This document shows, in pieces, positions 1 to 10,942 of a stretch of DNA of 64,000 nt (within the stretch, counting starts at the first letter, position 1; every line of letters starts with the position of its first letter). The notes beneath the pieces were generated by a model. It saw nothing but the letters and a program-made list of their open reading frames with translations. It did no database searches and was not told the origin of the DNA. Origin of the DNA: an uncultured Gammaproteobacteria bacterium (GTDB lineage Bacteria; Pseudomonadota; Gammaproteobacteria; UBA6429; Thiohalophilaceae); assembly GCA_913064945.1 (NCBI GenBank), contig CAJYAN010000004.1, positions 50,001 to 114,000 on the forward strand. Direction: 5' to 3'. The translations under genes and the position numbers were made by a program.

Positions 1-2460
<2,460 letters not shown>

Positions 2461-2565
2461 ATAACACCCAAGCAATTTGTTTGTGAGTGTTGTACTTACA
2501 TAAAGATTTGCTAACGCAAATAACAATGACTCGAGTCTAGACAGACAAATCATTTCCAGAATTTA

Positions 2566-2637
2566 GTAAAAAGGGGTCGGAGTCAATTTTTCACTTTGAC
2601 TCTAGTAAGAGAAAAATTGACTCCGCCCCTTTTTTAC
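2566..2637. repeat. REP/MITE-like palindrome in the 23S-5S spacer
   Basis: Two arms of 27 nt (2566-2592 and 2611-2637) are inverted copies, differing only by one shifted base, around an 18-nt centre. The core of the left arm reads GGGGTCGGAGTCAATTTTT and the right arm ends in GACTCCGCCCC. Similar GGGGTCGGAGTCAA palindromes are familiar in gammaproteobacterial genomes, often near Y1/REP-associated transposases (recalled family knowledge). No transposase gene is visible here, so any movement would depend on one elsewhere. The right arm ends only about 10 nt before the 5S gene, inside the precursor rRNA. Confidence 0.8.
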
Positions 2638-2647
2638 ATAACCAGTT

Positions 2648-2767
2648 TGCCTGGTGGCAATGGCAAGTGGGTACCACCTGATCCCATTCCGAACTCAGAA
2701 GTGAAACTGCTTAGCGCCGATGATAGTGTGGGGTCTCCCCATGTGAAAGTAGGACACTGCCAGGCTT
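2648..2767 (+). rRNA. rrf: 5S ribosomal RNA
   Basis: A 120-nt segment begins TGCCTGGTGGC and closes with the complementary ACTGCCAGGC, and carries the conserved CCGAACTCAGAAGTGAAAC and GTGTGGGGTCTCCCCATG blocks of bacterial 5S rRNA. It follows the 23S gene in the same orientation after a spacer of about 190 nt that contains a palindromic repeat. End positions were set by comparison with the E. coli 120-nt molecule and may be off by one or two bases. Confidence 0.96.
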
Positions 2768-2774
2768 TATTTAA

Positions 2775-2806
2775 GAAACCCTCAGCACGAAAGTGTTGGG
2801 GGTTTC
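2775..2806 (+). terminator. Hairpin at the end of the rRNA operon
   Basis: A 14-bp stem (2775-2788 with 2793-2806, two G-U pairs) is closed by a GAAA tetraloop directly after the 5S gene. The following bases are GTCTTTA rather than a clean T-run, so it may need help or may mark processing. The stem also lies just beyond the 3' end of the convergent gene that stops at 2850. Confidence 0.7.
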
Positions 2807-2849
2807 GTCTTTATGGGGATAATAGTTTGCTCCATTGAGATTTAGTTTT

Positions 2850-3836
2850 TCACGAGAGCGTCTGGATCCAGTTGAGTATATCGATTTTACTCTGCAGCAG
2901 TTTTTTATAGCCCAGACTTTCACTCGACATGCTTTGAATCGCGGATACTAACTGCGGCAGTCTCTGTCTATCATTTTGTAATGAGTACACGTCATAGAGG
3001 TATGTTCGAATGAGAAAAATTACGATGTTGCTTCCTTTTGGGACGGCAAGCATCTGTCGTTCCACGCGTAGATATAATTCTGGCTGATTGGCATCGAATT
3101 GGCGTCCATGCCAGGCAGCGGCCCTGCCCCCAGCAGGGGCCTCTGGGTGGTGGTTTAAATGCCTGTCCGTTGTCAGCCCCCAGGCAAAACGTACATAAGG
3201 CCCGCCTTTGCTTAGCGATGCGAGTAGCTTGTGTGATTGCTGAGTGAGTTTTTCCATGTGTGGCACGGCCTGGTGTGCCGCCATAAAACTCTGGCCAATT
3301 TTAGCTGCTGCGGACCAATGATTGGGGCTGCAGAGGTGTAAGGCGGCAATATAATCATGTCCATCCGCTGATAATTGTACAACGGAAATGTCCTCCTGAA
3401 CTTGATTCGCGATGGCATCAATAGCTGATGTATAGGCAATCGAGGTTTTTGCGTCTTCTGTTTTGATCAATCGGTATTGTTCATCGAAATACAGATTTTC
3501 ATCGGTTAGTAAACACGCCAGCGTGAAAGAATCAGCATGTGAGTATCGGCGGAATTTATCCGGGTGTTCGAGGCAAAGTTGCTCAATGAGATACTGATTA
3601 ACGCTTTGCTGGGCGTCAGAAGTAAAGTCTTTTTCGATATAAAATTTTGATAGTCGCCCCTGTCGACAGGTGAGCTTGTTTTCACGGCATTGCAGGAAGG
3701 TTTTATCAAACTGGAATATTTGCTGATCAAACGGGCCATTGCCAAAATCGGTAGACAGGCGCTTCAAGCCTGCGCTGACCTCATAGCGGCCGCTCTCCAG
3801 TGGAAAATAAAAAGCCGGGTCATTTTTCAATCGCAT
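2850..3836 (-). CDS. DUF3445 protein, heme-dependent oxidative N-demethylase-like
   Basis: The 328-residue product resembles the DUF3445 family, whose characterised members are heme-dependent oxidative N-demethylase alpha subunits. Family landmarks are visible: a PNHWSAAAKIGQSF segment followed by H-x-x-V-P (equivalent to the family's P-x-W-x-x-x-x-K-x-G...H-x-P-V-P), and LRVERQML...IRTYLY near the C-terminus, matching the R-x-E-R-Q-x-L...I-R-T-Y pattern. No signal peptide or membrane segment is seen, so it is probably cytoplasmic. It faces the rRNA operon and diverges from birA across a 50-bp gap. The substrate cannot be told from the sequence, and no partner demethylase subunit gene is adjacent. 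Confidence 0.75.
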   Translation of the reverse strand: MRLKNDPAFYFPLESGRYEVSAGLKRLSTDFGNGPFDQQIFQFDKTFLQCRENKLTCRQGRLSKFYIEKDFTSDAQQSVNQYLIEQLCLEHPDKFRRYSHADSFTLACLLTDENLYFDEQYRLIKTEDAKTSIAYTSAIDAIANQVQEDISVVQLSADGHDYIAALHLCSPNHWSAAAKIGQSFMAAHQAVPHMEKLTQQSHKLLASLSKGGPYVRFAWGLTTDRHLNHHPEAPAGGRAAAWHGRQFDANQPELYLRVERQMLAVPKGSNIVIFLIRTYLYDVYSLQNDRQRLPQLVSAIQSMSSESLGYKKLLQSKIDILNWIQTLS

Positions 3837-3886
3837 AGGGTGGAATCTACATCACTGTCAGCGTAGCAACTTGGTACACTAGGATC

Positions 3887-4879
3887 ATGTCAAATGTGCA
3901 GCAATTACTCCAGTTGTTAGCGGATGGGTGTTTCCACTCAGGTGAAACCCTGGCCGCCAGCCTGGGCATTAGTCGCTCGGCCGTCTGGAAACGCCTGCAG
4001 GTGTTACAACAGACGCTAGGGCTGGAGCTTTTTGCGGTACGGGGTAAGGGCTATAAACTGGCCAGGCCCTTGCAACTCCTCGATGCCGTGCAGCTTTGTG
4101 GACAGCTAGAACAGACACTACTGGCAGAGGTCATTCCGGATATTGAGGTCCATCTGAGTCTCGATTCAACCAATCGTCACGCCCTGGAGCTTGCCAAACA
4201 GAGGCCACAGCAGCGCCGTTTGGTCATCGCTGAAAGGCAATCGGCAGGCCGTGGTCGGCGGGGACGCCGCTGGGTTTCACCCTTTGGGCGTAACCTGTAT
4301 CTGTCGCTGTACTGGTGGTTCGATGCCATACCACCAACAGTGACGAGCCTTAGCCTTGCGATAGGTGTGGTGCTGGCGAAGTGTCTTGAGGCGGCGGGTA
4401 TTCCACACTGCGAATTAAAATGGCCCAATGATGTCCACTATCAGGGACAAAAGCTTGCCGGGATTTTGCTGGAAATGCAGGTCGAAGCGGGAGGTGGTTG
4501 TGGTGTGGTGATCGGTATTGGGGTGAATCTGGATATGCCGACGACAGCAGCCGAGGGTATCGGCCAGGCCTGGACCGATGTGAGGCGCATTACCGATAAG
4601 GAGATTGATCGTCATGAATTTACCTGTCAGCTGGTATCAGACTTGTTGAATGTCCTACAACAGTATTCGCATTCGGCGCTTCCTGACTGGCATGCCGAAT
4701 GGCAGCAACGTGATGTATTGCAGGGCCAGCAGGTCAATGTCGCACTGAACAATGAGACATTTGAGGGGATCTCACGCGGCGTGGATGCACAGGGCGCACT
4801 GTTGCTGGAACAGCATGGCCAGGTGCGACGCCTCTTCTCCGGTGACGTCAGTGTCCGCCTGGCTGAACATAATCGTTAA
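3887..4879 (+). CDS. birA: Biotin--protein ligase / biotin operon repressor BirA
   Basis: BirA activates biotin to biotinyl-AMP, transfers it to the acetyl-CoA carboxylase carrier protein and, in bifunctional forms, represses biotin genes. At 330 residues it is close to E. coli BirA (321). An N-terminal winged helix-turn-helix (about 17-45, with SRSAVWKRL) shows the bifunctional type. The catalytic core has the ATP/biotin loop GRGRRGRRW (121-129) and KWPNDV (178-183), followed by a C-terminal SH3-like domain. A TACACT -10-like box lies only 6 bp before the ATG, and the Shine-Dalgarno AGGA is very close to the start. coaX follows 18 bp downstream, probably in one operon. Confidence 0.96.
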   Translation: MSNVQQLLQLLADGCFHSGETLAASLGISRSAVWKRLQVLQQTLGLELFAVRGKGYKLARPLQLLDAVQLCGQLEQTLLAEVIPDIEVHLSLDSTNRHALELAKQRPQQRRLVIAERQSAGRGRRGRRWVSPFGRNLYLSLYWWFDAIPPTVTSLSLAIGVVLAKCLEAAGIPHCELKWPNDVHYQGQKLAGILLEMQVEAGGGCGVVIGIGVNLDMPTTAAEGIGQAWTDVRRITDKEIDRHEFTCQLVSDLLNVLQQYSHSALPDWHAEWQQRDVLQGQQVNVALNNETFEGISRGVDAQGALLLEQHGQVRRLFSGDVSVRLAEHNR

Positions 4880-4897
4880 AGTCGATACAATACCCTC

Positions 4898-5641
4898 ATG
4901 TCCCTGTTACTGATTGATGTTGGAAATACGGCTGTCCATTGGGCGGTAAAGGAACCAGCTCAGCCTCTGGGTCCCATGCAGTCTCATGTCTATTTAAATG
5001 AAGACCTGGACACGTTACCGGCAAGACTTTGGGGCGACACGATACCAACACGGGCGATCGGCATTAGCAGTGTGGCGGGTAAAGACATGACAACGCAGCT
5101 GCAGCAATGGTTTATCGGCGATTGGGGGGTGGTACCGAAAATTATCAGCACACCTGCGGACGGTAATGGTATACAGAATGCCTATCTCGAGCCTGCGAAA
5201 CTGGGTTCAGATCGCTGGTCGGCCATGGTGGGGGCGTTCCAGCAAAACAGCACGGCCTGTTGTGTCCTGGATTGCGGCACGGCGGTGACCTTTGATGTGG
5301 TGGCAGCGAGCGGTGAGCATCTAGGTGGCTGGATTACACCGGGGTATCGTCTAAATCAGCAGGTCCTGTCAGGACAGACAGCGGCTATTCACTTTAGCGA
5401 TCGGCACGAGCCAACAAAGGGGCTATTGGGACGCGCGACGCATGACTGTATCGACGTAGCTTGGCATCAGGGCATTGTGAGTCTGGTGCGACAGACCCTT
5501 CAGGCTTCGGGTTTGGTGGAGGTAAAGTGTTTTTTGACCGGCGGGGATGCCAAACGTGTACAGGCTTTGTTGGGTGAGGAATGGTGTTATGCTAAAGACC
5601 TCGTATTACAAGGACTTGCGATAATTATCTCGCAGGATTAG
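4898..5641 (+). CDS. coaX: Type III pantothenate kinase
   Basis: CoaX phosphorylates pantothenate, the first step of coenzyme A synthesis, in the cytoplasm. The 247-residue product belongs to the ASKHA fold: the N-terminal phosphate loop reads LLIDVGNTAVHWAV, LGSDRW is at 102-107 and DCGTAVTFD at 125-133, followed by GGWITPG. These are the conserved motifs of type III kinases, which are insensitive to CoA feedback. Placement directly after birA, and before a SPOR protein, is the usual arrangement in pseudomonads and relatives. The stop codon is 15 bp before the preferred start of the next gene. Confidence 0.95.
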   Translation: MSLLLIDVGNTAVHWAVKEPAQPLGPMQSHVYLNEDLDTLPARLWGDTIPTRAIGISSVAGKDMTTQLQQWFIGDWGVVPKIISTPADGNGIQNAYLEPAKLGSDRWSAMVGAFQQNSTACCVLDCGTAVTFDVVAASGEHLGGWITPGYRLNQQVLSGQTAAIHFSDRHEPTKGLLGRATHDCIDVAWHQGIVSLVRQTLQASGLVEVKCFLTGGDAKRVQALLGEEWCYAKDLVLQGLAIIISQD

Positions 5642-5656
5642 AGGTTGAGTGGCGGT

Positions 5657-6331
5657 ATGAAGTGGCTGCTGTATATTTTATTACTCGCCAATTTGGCGAC
5701 GTTCTTCTGGCACTATCAGCCGGGTTTATTCCGTATCGAGTCAGGACAACAGGCTCTGCTCGACGCCGACGGGGCATCTGTGCCACAGCTTGTTCTATTG
5801 CGTGAATATCAGGCAAAGAAACAGGTTGGGCAGAATAATGTTGTGGCGACAGCGAGTTGTTTTAATCTCGGCCCATTTTCACAGCGTAAAGATGTCCAGC
5901 AGATCAATCACGAATTAAGGGCGAAGGGTATCGCGGCAAGCATTCGGATGAGCAAGGACAAAAGTCGCCCGGGTTATTGGGTATTAATACCGGCAAGCCA
6001 GGATCGCAGGGCGGCGCGTAGAGTCATCGCCCGCCTGAAGGAAAAAAAGGTCAAAGATTATTTTCTGGTCGCCACGGGTAGCCAGAAAAATGCGATTTCA
6101 CTCGGGGTCTTTTCTCGACCGGATCTGGCACAGAAACAACTGAAAATAATCAAAAAGCTGGGGTTTGATGTCAGCGTCAGTCAAGTTGACCTGCCTAAGC
6201 GGGAATATTGGCTCGAATGGCCGGCCACAGGGACACCACTGGGGGCGGAAATGTTGAGTCGCTGGTATAAAGCGTATCCCGGTATTGGCAGTACCAGGAT
6301 CGCCTGTCATGAAATTTCACCGTCCGACTAG
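5657..6331 (+). CDS. SPOR-domain membrane-anchored protein
   Basis: The product (224 residues from ATG 5657) starts with one hydrophobic segment, WLLYILLLANLATFFWHY, so it is probably anchored in the inner membrane with the rest in the periplasm. The C-terminal half holds SPOR-like sequence: CFNLGPFSQRKDVQQI, then a second repeat-like SLGVFSRPDLAQKQL. SPOR domains bind denuded peptidoglycan glycans at division sites (family knowledge). A TTG at 5645 would add four residues, but the GAGG at 5641-5644 is better spaced for 5657. It follows coaX in the same operon and precedes the tRNA cluster. Confidence 0.8.
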   Translation: MKWLLYILLLANLATFFWHYQPGLFRIESGQQALLDADGASVPQLVLLREYQAKKQVGQNNVVATASCFNLGPFSQRKDVQQINHELRAKGIAASIRMSKDKSRPGYWVLIPASQDRRAARRVIARLKEKKVKDYFLVATGSQKNAISLGVFSRPDLAQKQLKIIKKLGFDVSVSQVDLPKREYWLEWPATGTPLGAEMLSRWYKAYPGIGSTRIACHEISPSD

Positions 6332-6339
6332 TTGTCTGG

Positions 6340-6368
6340 TTGCTATCGTGAACGCAATTGCATAAAAT
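6340..6368 (+). promoter_or_regulatory. Sigma-70 promoter for the tRNA-tuf operon
   Basis: TTGCTA (6340-6345) and TAAAAT (6363-6368) are separated by 17 bp. The bases after the -10 box, CGCGCCC, form a GC-rich discriminator of the kind seen at stringently controlled stable-RNA promoters. The first tRNA starts 42 bp further on. Confidence 0.7.
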
Positions 6369-6409
6369 CGCGCCCTCACAAATTTACATTGCTGTAGATT
6401 CCAGTGTAT

Positions 6410-6485
<76 letters not shown>

Positions 6486-6587
6486 TTTCCTGATTTTTCG
6501 TCATTTTCAGGCGAAAACGCTAAGATATTCCTCCGGTTGTTGTTGACAAGCTTGTCGTCTCTCAAGGAAAATACGCAGCTTGCTCGC

Positions 6588-6672
6588 GGAGGGGTTCCCG
6601 AGTGGCTAAAGGGATCAGACTGTAAATCTGACGGCTCCGCCTTCGGTGGTTCGAATCCACCCCCCTCCACCA
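6588..6672 (+). tRNA. tRNA-Tyr (anticodon GTA)
   Basis: An 85-nt class II tRNA with the acceptor stem GGAGGGG/CCCCTCC and encoded CCA. The anticodon arm CAGACTGTAAATCTG is the same as in E. coli tRNA-Tyr. The long variable arm is GGCTCCGCCTTC. Confidence 0.97.
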
Positions 6673-6680
6673 ATTATAGT

Positions 6681-6795
6681 GCCGAGGGACGAGGAGCGAG
6701 GGACAAGCATTGACTGATGTCGGGTGTGATTTGCGTGTAAGGCTCCCGGCTTTTGATGGGACCAGGCGCTAGAAACTCGCGACTCGATACTGAGA
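6681..6795. repeat. Heptamer-built palindromic repeat, copy A
   Basis: The left arm (6681-6707) is a run of degenerate seven-base units of the form GAGGGAC/GAGGAGC. The right arm (about 6769-6792) has the complementary units ACTCGCG, ACTCGAT and ACTGAGA. The centre between the arms is unrelated sequence. The element fills the gap between tRNA-Tyr and tRNA-Gly and is one of at least five in this window. Confidence 0.75.
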
Positions 6796-6801
6796 TTTAA
6801 A

Positions 6802-6875
6802 GCGGGTGTAGTTCAATGGTAGAACTTCAGCCTTCCAAGCTGAATACGTGGGTTCGATTCCCATCACCCGCTCCA
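6802..6875 (+). tRNA. tRNA-Gly (anticodon TCC)
   Basis: A 74-nt cloverleaf with acceptor GCGGGTG/CACCCGC, the anticodon arm CAGCCTTCCAAGCTG carrying TCC, and an encoded CCA. It lies between two copies of the heptamer palindrome. Confidence 0.97.
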
Positions 6876-6880
6876 AATTG

Positions 6881-6985
6881 CTAGGGACGAGGTACGAGGA
6901 GCGAGTGTCGAGTAAAACCACATGGGTTTTTGGACCGCAGTGAGGACAAATGAAGTTGCTCGCAACTTGTCACTCGGTACTCGAG
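6881..6985. repeat. Heptamer-built palindromic repeat, copy B
   Basis: The left arm (6881-6914) contains GGGACGA, GGTACGA, GGAGCGA and GTGTCGA. The right arm (about 6967-6985) contains CACTCGGTACTCGAGACTGA. A small GTTG-CTCG-CAAC hairpin sits at 6955-6966. It separates tRNA-Gly from the second tRNA-Thr and has the same design as copy A with a different centre. Confidence 0.72.
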
Positions 6986-6995
6986 ACTGATTTCG

Positions 6996-7070
<75 letters not shown>

Positions 7071-7135
7071 GATTTTAGAAGTTTTGTTTAAGTTGTTAGG
7101 TTTCACTTTTAATAATATAGACAGAGGGTATCACC

Positions 7136-8326
7136 GTGTCGAAGGAAAAATTTGAACGCACGAAACCCCACGTAAACGTGGGCACAATTGGTCACGTCGA
7201 CCATGGCAAGACCACCTTAACGGCCGCGATTACGAAAGTAATGGCAGAAAAGCACGGCGGTGAGTTCAAAGACTATGCGAACATCGATAGTGCACCGGAA
7301 GAACGCGCACGTGGTATCACGATTTCAACGGCACACGTCGAGTACGAATCAGACGTACGCCACTACGCGCACGTGGATTGCCCGGGCCACGCGGATTACG
7401 TCAAGAACATGATCACCGGTGCCGCGCAGATGGACGGCGCAATTCTGGTCTGTTCGGCTGCCGATGGCCCCATGCCTCAGACGCGTGAGCACATCCTGCT
7501 GTCACGTCAGGTTGGTGTCCCTTATATTGTGGTCTATCTGAACAAGGCCGACATGGTCGACGACGCCGAGCTGTTAGAGCTGGTCGAAATGGAAGTGCGT
7601 GAACTGCTGGACAGCTACGACTTCCCCGGCGACGACACGCCGATCATCACGGGTTCTGCTCTGAAGGCGCTGGAAGGTGATACATCAGATATTGGTGTTC
7701 CTTCCATTATCAAGCTGGTCGAAGCCATGGATAGCTATATCCCTGAGCCGGAACGCGCCATCGACGGTGCCTTCCTGATGCCGATTGAAGACGTGTTCTC
7801 CATCTCCGGTCGCGGTACGGTAGTGACTGGTCGAATCGAACGCGGCATCGTCAAAGTCGGCGAAGAAATTGAAATTGTCGGTATCAAAGATACCGTCAAG
7901 ACCACGGTCACCGGTGTGGAAATGTTCCGCAAGCTACTGGACCAGGGCCAGGCCGGCGACAACGTCGGTGTCCTGTTACGTGGAACCAAGCGCGAAGACG
8001 TCGAACGTGGTCAGGTGCTGTGTAAGCCGGGTTCCATCAAGCCACACACCAAGTTCGAAGCCGAAGTGTATGTCCTGAGCAAAGACGAAGGTGGCCGACA
8101 TACGCCCTTTTTCAACGGCTATCGTCCACAGTTTTACTTCCGTACGACGGATGTGACGGGTGCGTGTGACCTGCCGGAAGGCGTGGAAATGGTCATGCCG
8201 GGTGACAACGTCAAGATGACGGTTAGCCTGATTGCACCGATTGCGATGGAAGACGGTTTACGCTTCGCGATTCGTGAGGGCGGTCGTACCGTGGGTGCCG
8301 GTGTTGTGGCGAAGATCATCGAATAA
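7136..8326 (+). CDS. tuf: Elongation factor Tu, first copy
   Basis: EF-Tu carries aminoacyl-tRNA to the ribosome in its GTP form. The 396-residue product has the P-loop GHVDHGKTT, the switch sequence [13 protein letters not shown] and NKAD, followed by the two beta-barrel domains. The start is GTG with AGAGGG upstream. The predicted protein is identical to that of the gene at 23659-24849. The DNA also appears identical from about 7123 to 8319, with the first noticed difference at 8320 (ATC here, ATT there). This copy ends the tRNA transcript and is followed by a hairpin and tRNA-Trp. Confidence 0.99.
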   Translation: MSKEKFERTKPHVNVGTIGHVDHGKTTLTAAITKVMAEKHGGEFKDYANIDSAPEERARGITISTAHVEYESDVRHYAHVDCPGHADYVKNMITGAAQMDGAILVCSAADGPMPQTREHILLSRQVGVPYIVVYLNKADMVDDAELLELVEMEVRELLDSYDFPGDDTPIITGSALKALEGDTSDIGVPSIIKLVEAMDSYIPEPERAIDGAFLMPIEDVFSISGRGTVVTGRIERGIVKVGEEIEIVGIKDTVKTTVTGVEMFRKLLDQGQAGDNVGVLLRGTKREDVERGQVLCKPGSIKPHTKFEAEVYVLSKDEGGRHTPFFNGYRPQFYFRTTDVTGACDLPEGVEMVMPGDNVKMTVSLIAPIAMEDGLRFAIREGGRTVGAGVVAKIIE

Positions 8327-8348
8327 GCGATAACAGTGTTGCAGTGCT

Positions 8349-8380
8349 GGGGACAGGATCTGGTTCTGTCCCCATGTTTT
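8349..8380 (+). terminator. Hairpin after tuf, possible terminator or processing site
   Basis: GGGGACAG (8349-8356) pairs with CTGTCCCC (8366-8373) around a 9-nt loop and is followed by ATGTTTTA. The T-run is short, so partial termination or 3'-end formation of the tuf mRNA just before tRNA-Trp is an inference. Confidence 0.6.
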
Positions 8381-8383
8381 ATT

Positions 8384-8459
8384 AGGCCAGTAGCTCAATT
8401 GGCAGAGCGACGGTCTCCAAAACCGTAGGTTGGGGGTTCGATTCCCTCCTGGCCTGCCA
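8384..8459 (+). tRNA. tRNA-Trp (anticodon CCA)
   Basis: A 76-nt cloverleaf with acceptor AGGCCAG/CTGGCCT, then G and CCA. The anticodon loop CTCCAAA carries CCA. It is located between tuf and secE, its usual place in Pseudomonas-like genomes. Confidence 0.97.
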
Positions 8460-8460
8460 T

Positions 8461-8841
8461 TTGACCGATAGACTGGCAGCAAAAGTAGGTTATACGTTGG
8501 ATAAGCTAAAACTGATTATTTCAGTGGTTCTCATCGCGGCAGGCATTGCGGGGTTCTACTACTATGCGGACCAGGCGTTGCTGTATCGCGTCCTTGGCCT
8601 GTTGGCAGTGCTCGGTGCTGCTACCGGGGTTGCGCTTACTACTCAAGTTGGTGGTGAGACAATTGCCTTTGGCCGTAATGCCATATTGGAAGTGAAGCGG
8701 TCTGTCTGGCCAACCCGTGCCGAGACTATTCAGACCACACTGATTGTACTGGTGATGGTCATTATCGTCGGCCTGATATTATGGCTATTTGATATGTTTC
8801 TTTTATGGGCAGTTAAACTGCTCACCGGCCAGGGGGGCTAG
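8461..8841 (+). CDS. secE: Preprotein translocase subunit SecE
   Basis: SecE is the essential small subunit of the SecYEG channel of the inner membrane. The 126-residue form is like E. coli SecE (127) in having three membrane segments: about 14-33, 39-58 and 94-118. The family signature [18 protein letters not shown] precedes the last one. The upstream start is a TTG one base after the tRNA-Trp 3' end, which leaves no room for a ribosome site outside the tRNA. A TTG at 8497, with GTAGGT upstream, is an alternative giving a shorter N-terminus. nusG follows after 5 bp. Confidence 0.92.
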   Translation: MTDRLAAKVGYTLDKLKLIISVVLIAAGIAGFYYYADQALLYRVLGLLAVLGAATGVALTTQVGGETIAFGRNAILEVKRSVWPTRAETIQTTLIVLVMVIIVGLILWLFDMFLLWAVKLLTGQGG

Positions 8842-8846
8842 TACGC

Positions 8847-9380
8847 ATGGCGATGCGGTGGTACGTGGTTCATGCCTACTCAGGCTTCGAGCAACATGTA
8901 AAGCGCTCTCTGGAAGAACGCATTAAGCTGGCCGACATGCAGGAACTGTTCGGCGAGATTATGGTCCCGACAGAAGAAGTCGTCGAGATGCGTGATGGTC
9001 AGAAGCGTAAGAGTGATCGCAAGTTTTTCCCCGGTTATGTGCTGGTGAAAATGGAAATGACCGATGAAACCTGGCATCTGGTTAAAGATGTGCCACGCGT
9101 GATGGGTTTCATTGGCGGCACCTCAGACAAACCGGCACCGATTAGCGATAAAGAGGCTGATGCCATTCTGAATCGTATGCAGGAAGGCGCCGAGAAGCCG
9201 CGTCCCAAGGTCCTGTTCGAGGCCGGCGAAGTGGTACGTATTATCGATGGGCCATTTAATGATTTTAACGGTGTCGTCGAGGTAGTTGATTACGACAAAA
9301 GTCGCCTGCGGGTTGAGGTGTCGATTTTTGGTCGCTCGACCCCGGTTGACCTCGAGTTTAGTCAGATAGAAAAGAGTTAG
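8847..9380 (+). CDS. nusG: Transcription termination/antitermination factor NusG
   Basis: NusG binds RNA polymerase, reduces pausing and links it to Rho or the ribosome. The 177-residue product has the NGN domain at the N-terminus ([12 protein letters not shown], later [10 protein letters not shown]) and a C-terminal KOW domain ([17 protein letters not shown]). A second ATG at 8853 is also possible. It is co-directional with secE and rplK; the 97-bp gap to rplK could hold the start of the ribosomal transcript, but no clear promoter was found there. Confidence 0.97.
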   Translation: MAMRWYVVHAYSGFEQHVKRSLEERIKLADMQELFGEIMVPTEEVVEMRDGQKRKSDRKFFPGYVLVKMEMTDETWHLVKDVPRVMGFIGGTSDKPAPISDKEADAILNRMQEGAEKPRPKVLFEAGEVVRIIDGPFNDFNGVVEVVDYDKSRLRVEVSIFGRSTPVDLEFSQIEKS

Positions 9381-9477
9381 TTTTGTGGTGGAGGCCTTGC
9401 CCGGCAATAGCGAGGGGTAAGGGCCACGTTAAATAACAGGGGAGCCGCGAGGCGTTTGCACCCACGAGGAGTAAGCA

Positions 9478-9909
9478 ATGGCAAAGAAAATAGACGCTTA
9501 TATTAAGCTGCAGGTATCTGCACAAGAAGCGAACCCAAGTCCGCCTGTTGGTCCTGCACTGGGTCAGCGTGGTGTCAATATTATGGAATTCTGTAAGGCG
9601 TTCAATGCTCAAACACAGAGTGTTGAAAAAGGTCTGCCAATTCCCGTTGTGATCACGGTTTATAGTGATCGCAGTTTCACCTTCATCATGAAGACACCGC
9701 CGGCTTCCATTCTATTGAAGAAGGCTGTCGGTATTAAATCAGGCTCTGCCGTACCCAACCGCGACAAGGTTGGCAAGGTTACACGTGCCCAGTTGGAAGA
9801 AATTGCCAAGGCCAAAGAACCTGATCTGACCGCTGCCGATATGGACGCCGCTGTGCGTACTATCGCGGGTAGTGCCCGTAGTATGGGTATTGAAACGGAG
9901 GGTGTGTAA
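9478..9909 (+). CDS. rplK: 50S ribosomal protein L11
   Basis: L11 forms the GTPase-associated centre with 23S rRNA and is needed for RelA activation. The 143-residue product shows the N-terminal domain ([21 protein letters not shown], the proline-rich hinge region of L11) and a C-terminal rRNA-binding domain ending [19 protein letters not shown] ribosome site lies before the ATG. rplA starts one base after the stop, so the two are translationally coupled. Confidence 0.98.
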   Translation: MAKKIDAYIKLQVSAQEANPSPPVGPALGQRGVNIMEFCKAFNAQTQSVEKGLPIPVVITVYSDRSFTFIMKTPPASILLKKAVGIKSGSAVPNRDKVGKVTRAQLEEIAKAKEPDLTAADMDAAVRTIAGSARSMGIETEGV

Positions 9910-9910
9910 C

Positions 9911-10603
9911 ATGGCACAGTCAAGCAAACGTATGAAGGCCATCCGTGAAAAGATCGACCGTAATAAGCTCTATGACGCGGTCGAAGCGATGCAGGTTGTG
10001 ACGTCACTGCCACGTACCAAGTTTATCGAATCTGTTGATGTCGCCGTCAATCTGGGTGTAGACCCACGTAAGTCAGACCAGGTCGTGCGTAGTTCCAGTG
10101 TCCTGCCACACGGTACCGGTAAGTCGGTTCGAGTCGCGGTTTTTGCCCAGGGCGAGAATGCAGACAAGGCCAAGGCAGCCGGTGCGGATATTGTCGGTTT
10201 TGAAGACCTGGCGGAAGAAGTTAAAAAAGGCAACATGGAGTTCGATGTGGTCATTGCGACACCAGATGCCATGCGTGTTGTTGGTCAGCTGGGTCAAATC
10301 CTGGGACCTCGCGGCCTGATGCCTAACCCCAAAGTGGGCACTGTGACGGCAGATGTGACAACGGCGGTTACCAATGCTAAGGGTGGCCAGGTCCGTTACC
10401 GCACAGATAAGGCCGGTATCATTCACTGCTCGATTGGCAATGTCGACTTTGAACCTGTGAAGCTAAAAGAAAACCTTGAAGCACTGTTGGCTGACCTGCG
10501 TAAGGCCAAGCCATCTTCTGCCAAGGGCCAGTATATGAAGAAGATATCGGTATCTACCACCATGGGTGCCGGTATCCAGATTGATCAGGCCACGCTGGCC
10601 TGA
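9911..10603 (+). CDS. rplA: 50S ribosomal protein L1
   Basis: L1 forms the mobile stalk at the E site and in E. coli represses its own operon. The product has 230 residues from ATG 9911 ([16 protein letters not shown]). A longer frame starting at 9872 only extends into rplK and is rejected. The signature near 120-160 contains [18 protein letters not shown]. The last codons and the TGA are inside a perfect 11-bp hairpin (10581-10607). A heptamer repeat and the L10 leader follow. Confidence 0.98.
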   Translation: MAQSSKRMKAIREKIDRNKLYDAVEAMQVVTSLPRTKFIESVDVAVNLGVDPRKSDQVVRSSSVLPHGTGKSVRVAVFAQGENADKAKAAGADIVGFEDLAEEVKKGNMEFDVVIATPDAMRVVGQLGQILGPRGLMPNPKVGTVTADVTTAVTNAKGGQVRYRTDKAGIIHCSIGNVDFEPVKLKENLEALLADLRKAKPSSAKGQYMKKISVSTTMGAGIQIDQATLA

Positions 10604-10607
10604 TCAA
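10581..10607 (+). terminator. Perfect hairpin overlapping the rplA stop codon
   Basis: TTGATCAGGCC (10581-10591) and GGCCTGATCAA (10597-10607) form an uninterrupted 11-bp stem with a 5-nt loop; the TGA of rplA is in the descending strand. No T-run follows, so factor-independent termination is unlikely. RNase processing, Rho-related 3'-end formation or mRNA protection are alternatives. Confidence 0.6.
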
Positions 10608-10611
10608 TAGT

Positions 10612-10696
10612 AGCGAGGGGCCAGGGACGAGGGCTTAGTGTCGCTTTGCGACAACGGTATTATAAAAAACTCGTCACCCGAACCTCGTTACTTGAA
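10612..10696. repeat. Heptamer-built palindromic repeat, copy C
   Basis: The left arm contains AGCGAGGGGCCAGGGACGAG and the right arm (10668-10696) ACTCGTCACCCGAACCTCGT. A GTCGC-TTT-GCGAC hairpin occupies the centre at 10640-10652. It lies between rplA and the rplJ leader. Confidence 0.68.
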
Positions 10697-10710
10697 TTTA
10701 AAGAACTTTG

Positions 10711-10942
10711 GGTCCCTGTTAACAGCGTGTTTCGTTAACAGGGTCCATCAAAGACCGTAGGTGCTCAAGCTGTTTTTATAAAGGGCGAGCTTAATTAAGT
10801 GATTTGCCTGCGTAGATGGTGACCCTGACAGGATTCAATCCGGTACAGGTCACTGTACGAGTGAAGCGACGAGAGTCGTTTTGTATGTCCAATCCCCGGC
10901 AGGGGTGACTCTGCCAGGTAGCGAAAAAAGAGGTGCTCTCAG
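10711..10942 (+). promoter_or_regulatory. L10 leader (autoregulatory 5' region of rplJL)
   Basis: The 339-bp gap between rplA and rplJ holds structured leader RNA. A 10-bp hairpin (CCCTGTTAAC with GTTAACAGGG, 10714-10743) comes first. Then GACCGTAGGTG (10753-10763) is complementary to the later CCTGCGTAGATGGT segment near 10807-10820. These are the two halves of the conserved L10 leader fold, to which the L10-(L12)4 complex binds to repress translation (family knowledge). The kink-turn positions cannot be placed with certainty by eye. A GAGGTG Shine-Dalgarno precedes rplJ. Confidence 0.75.
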
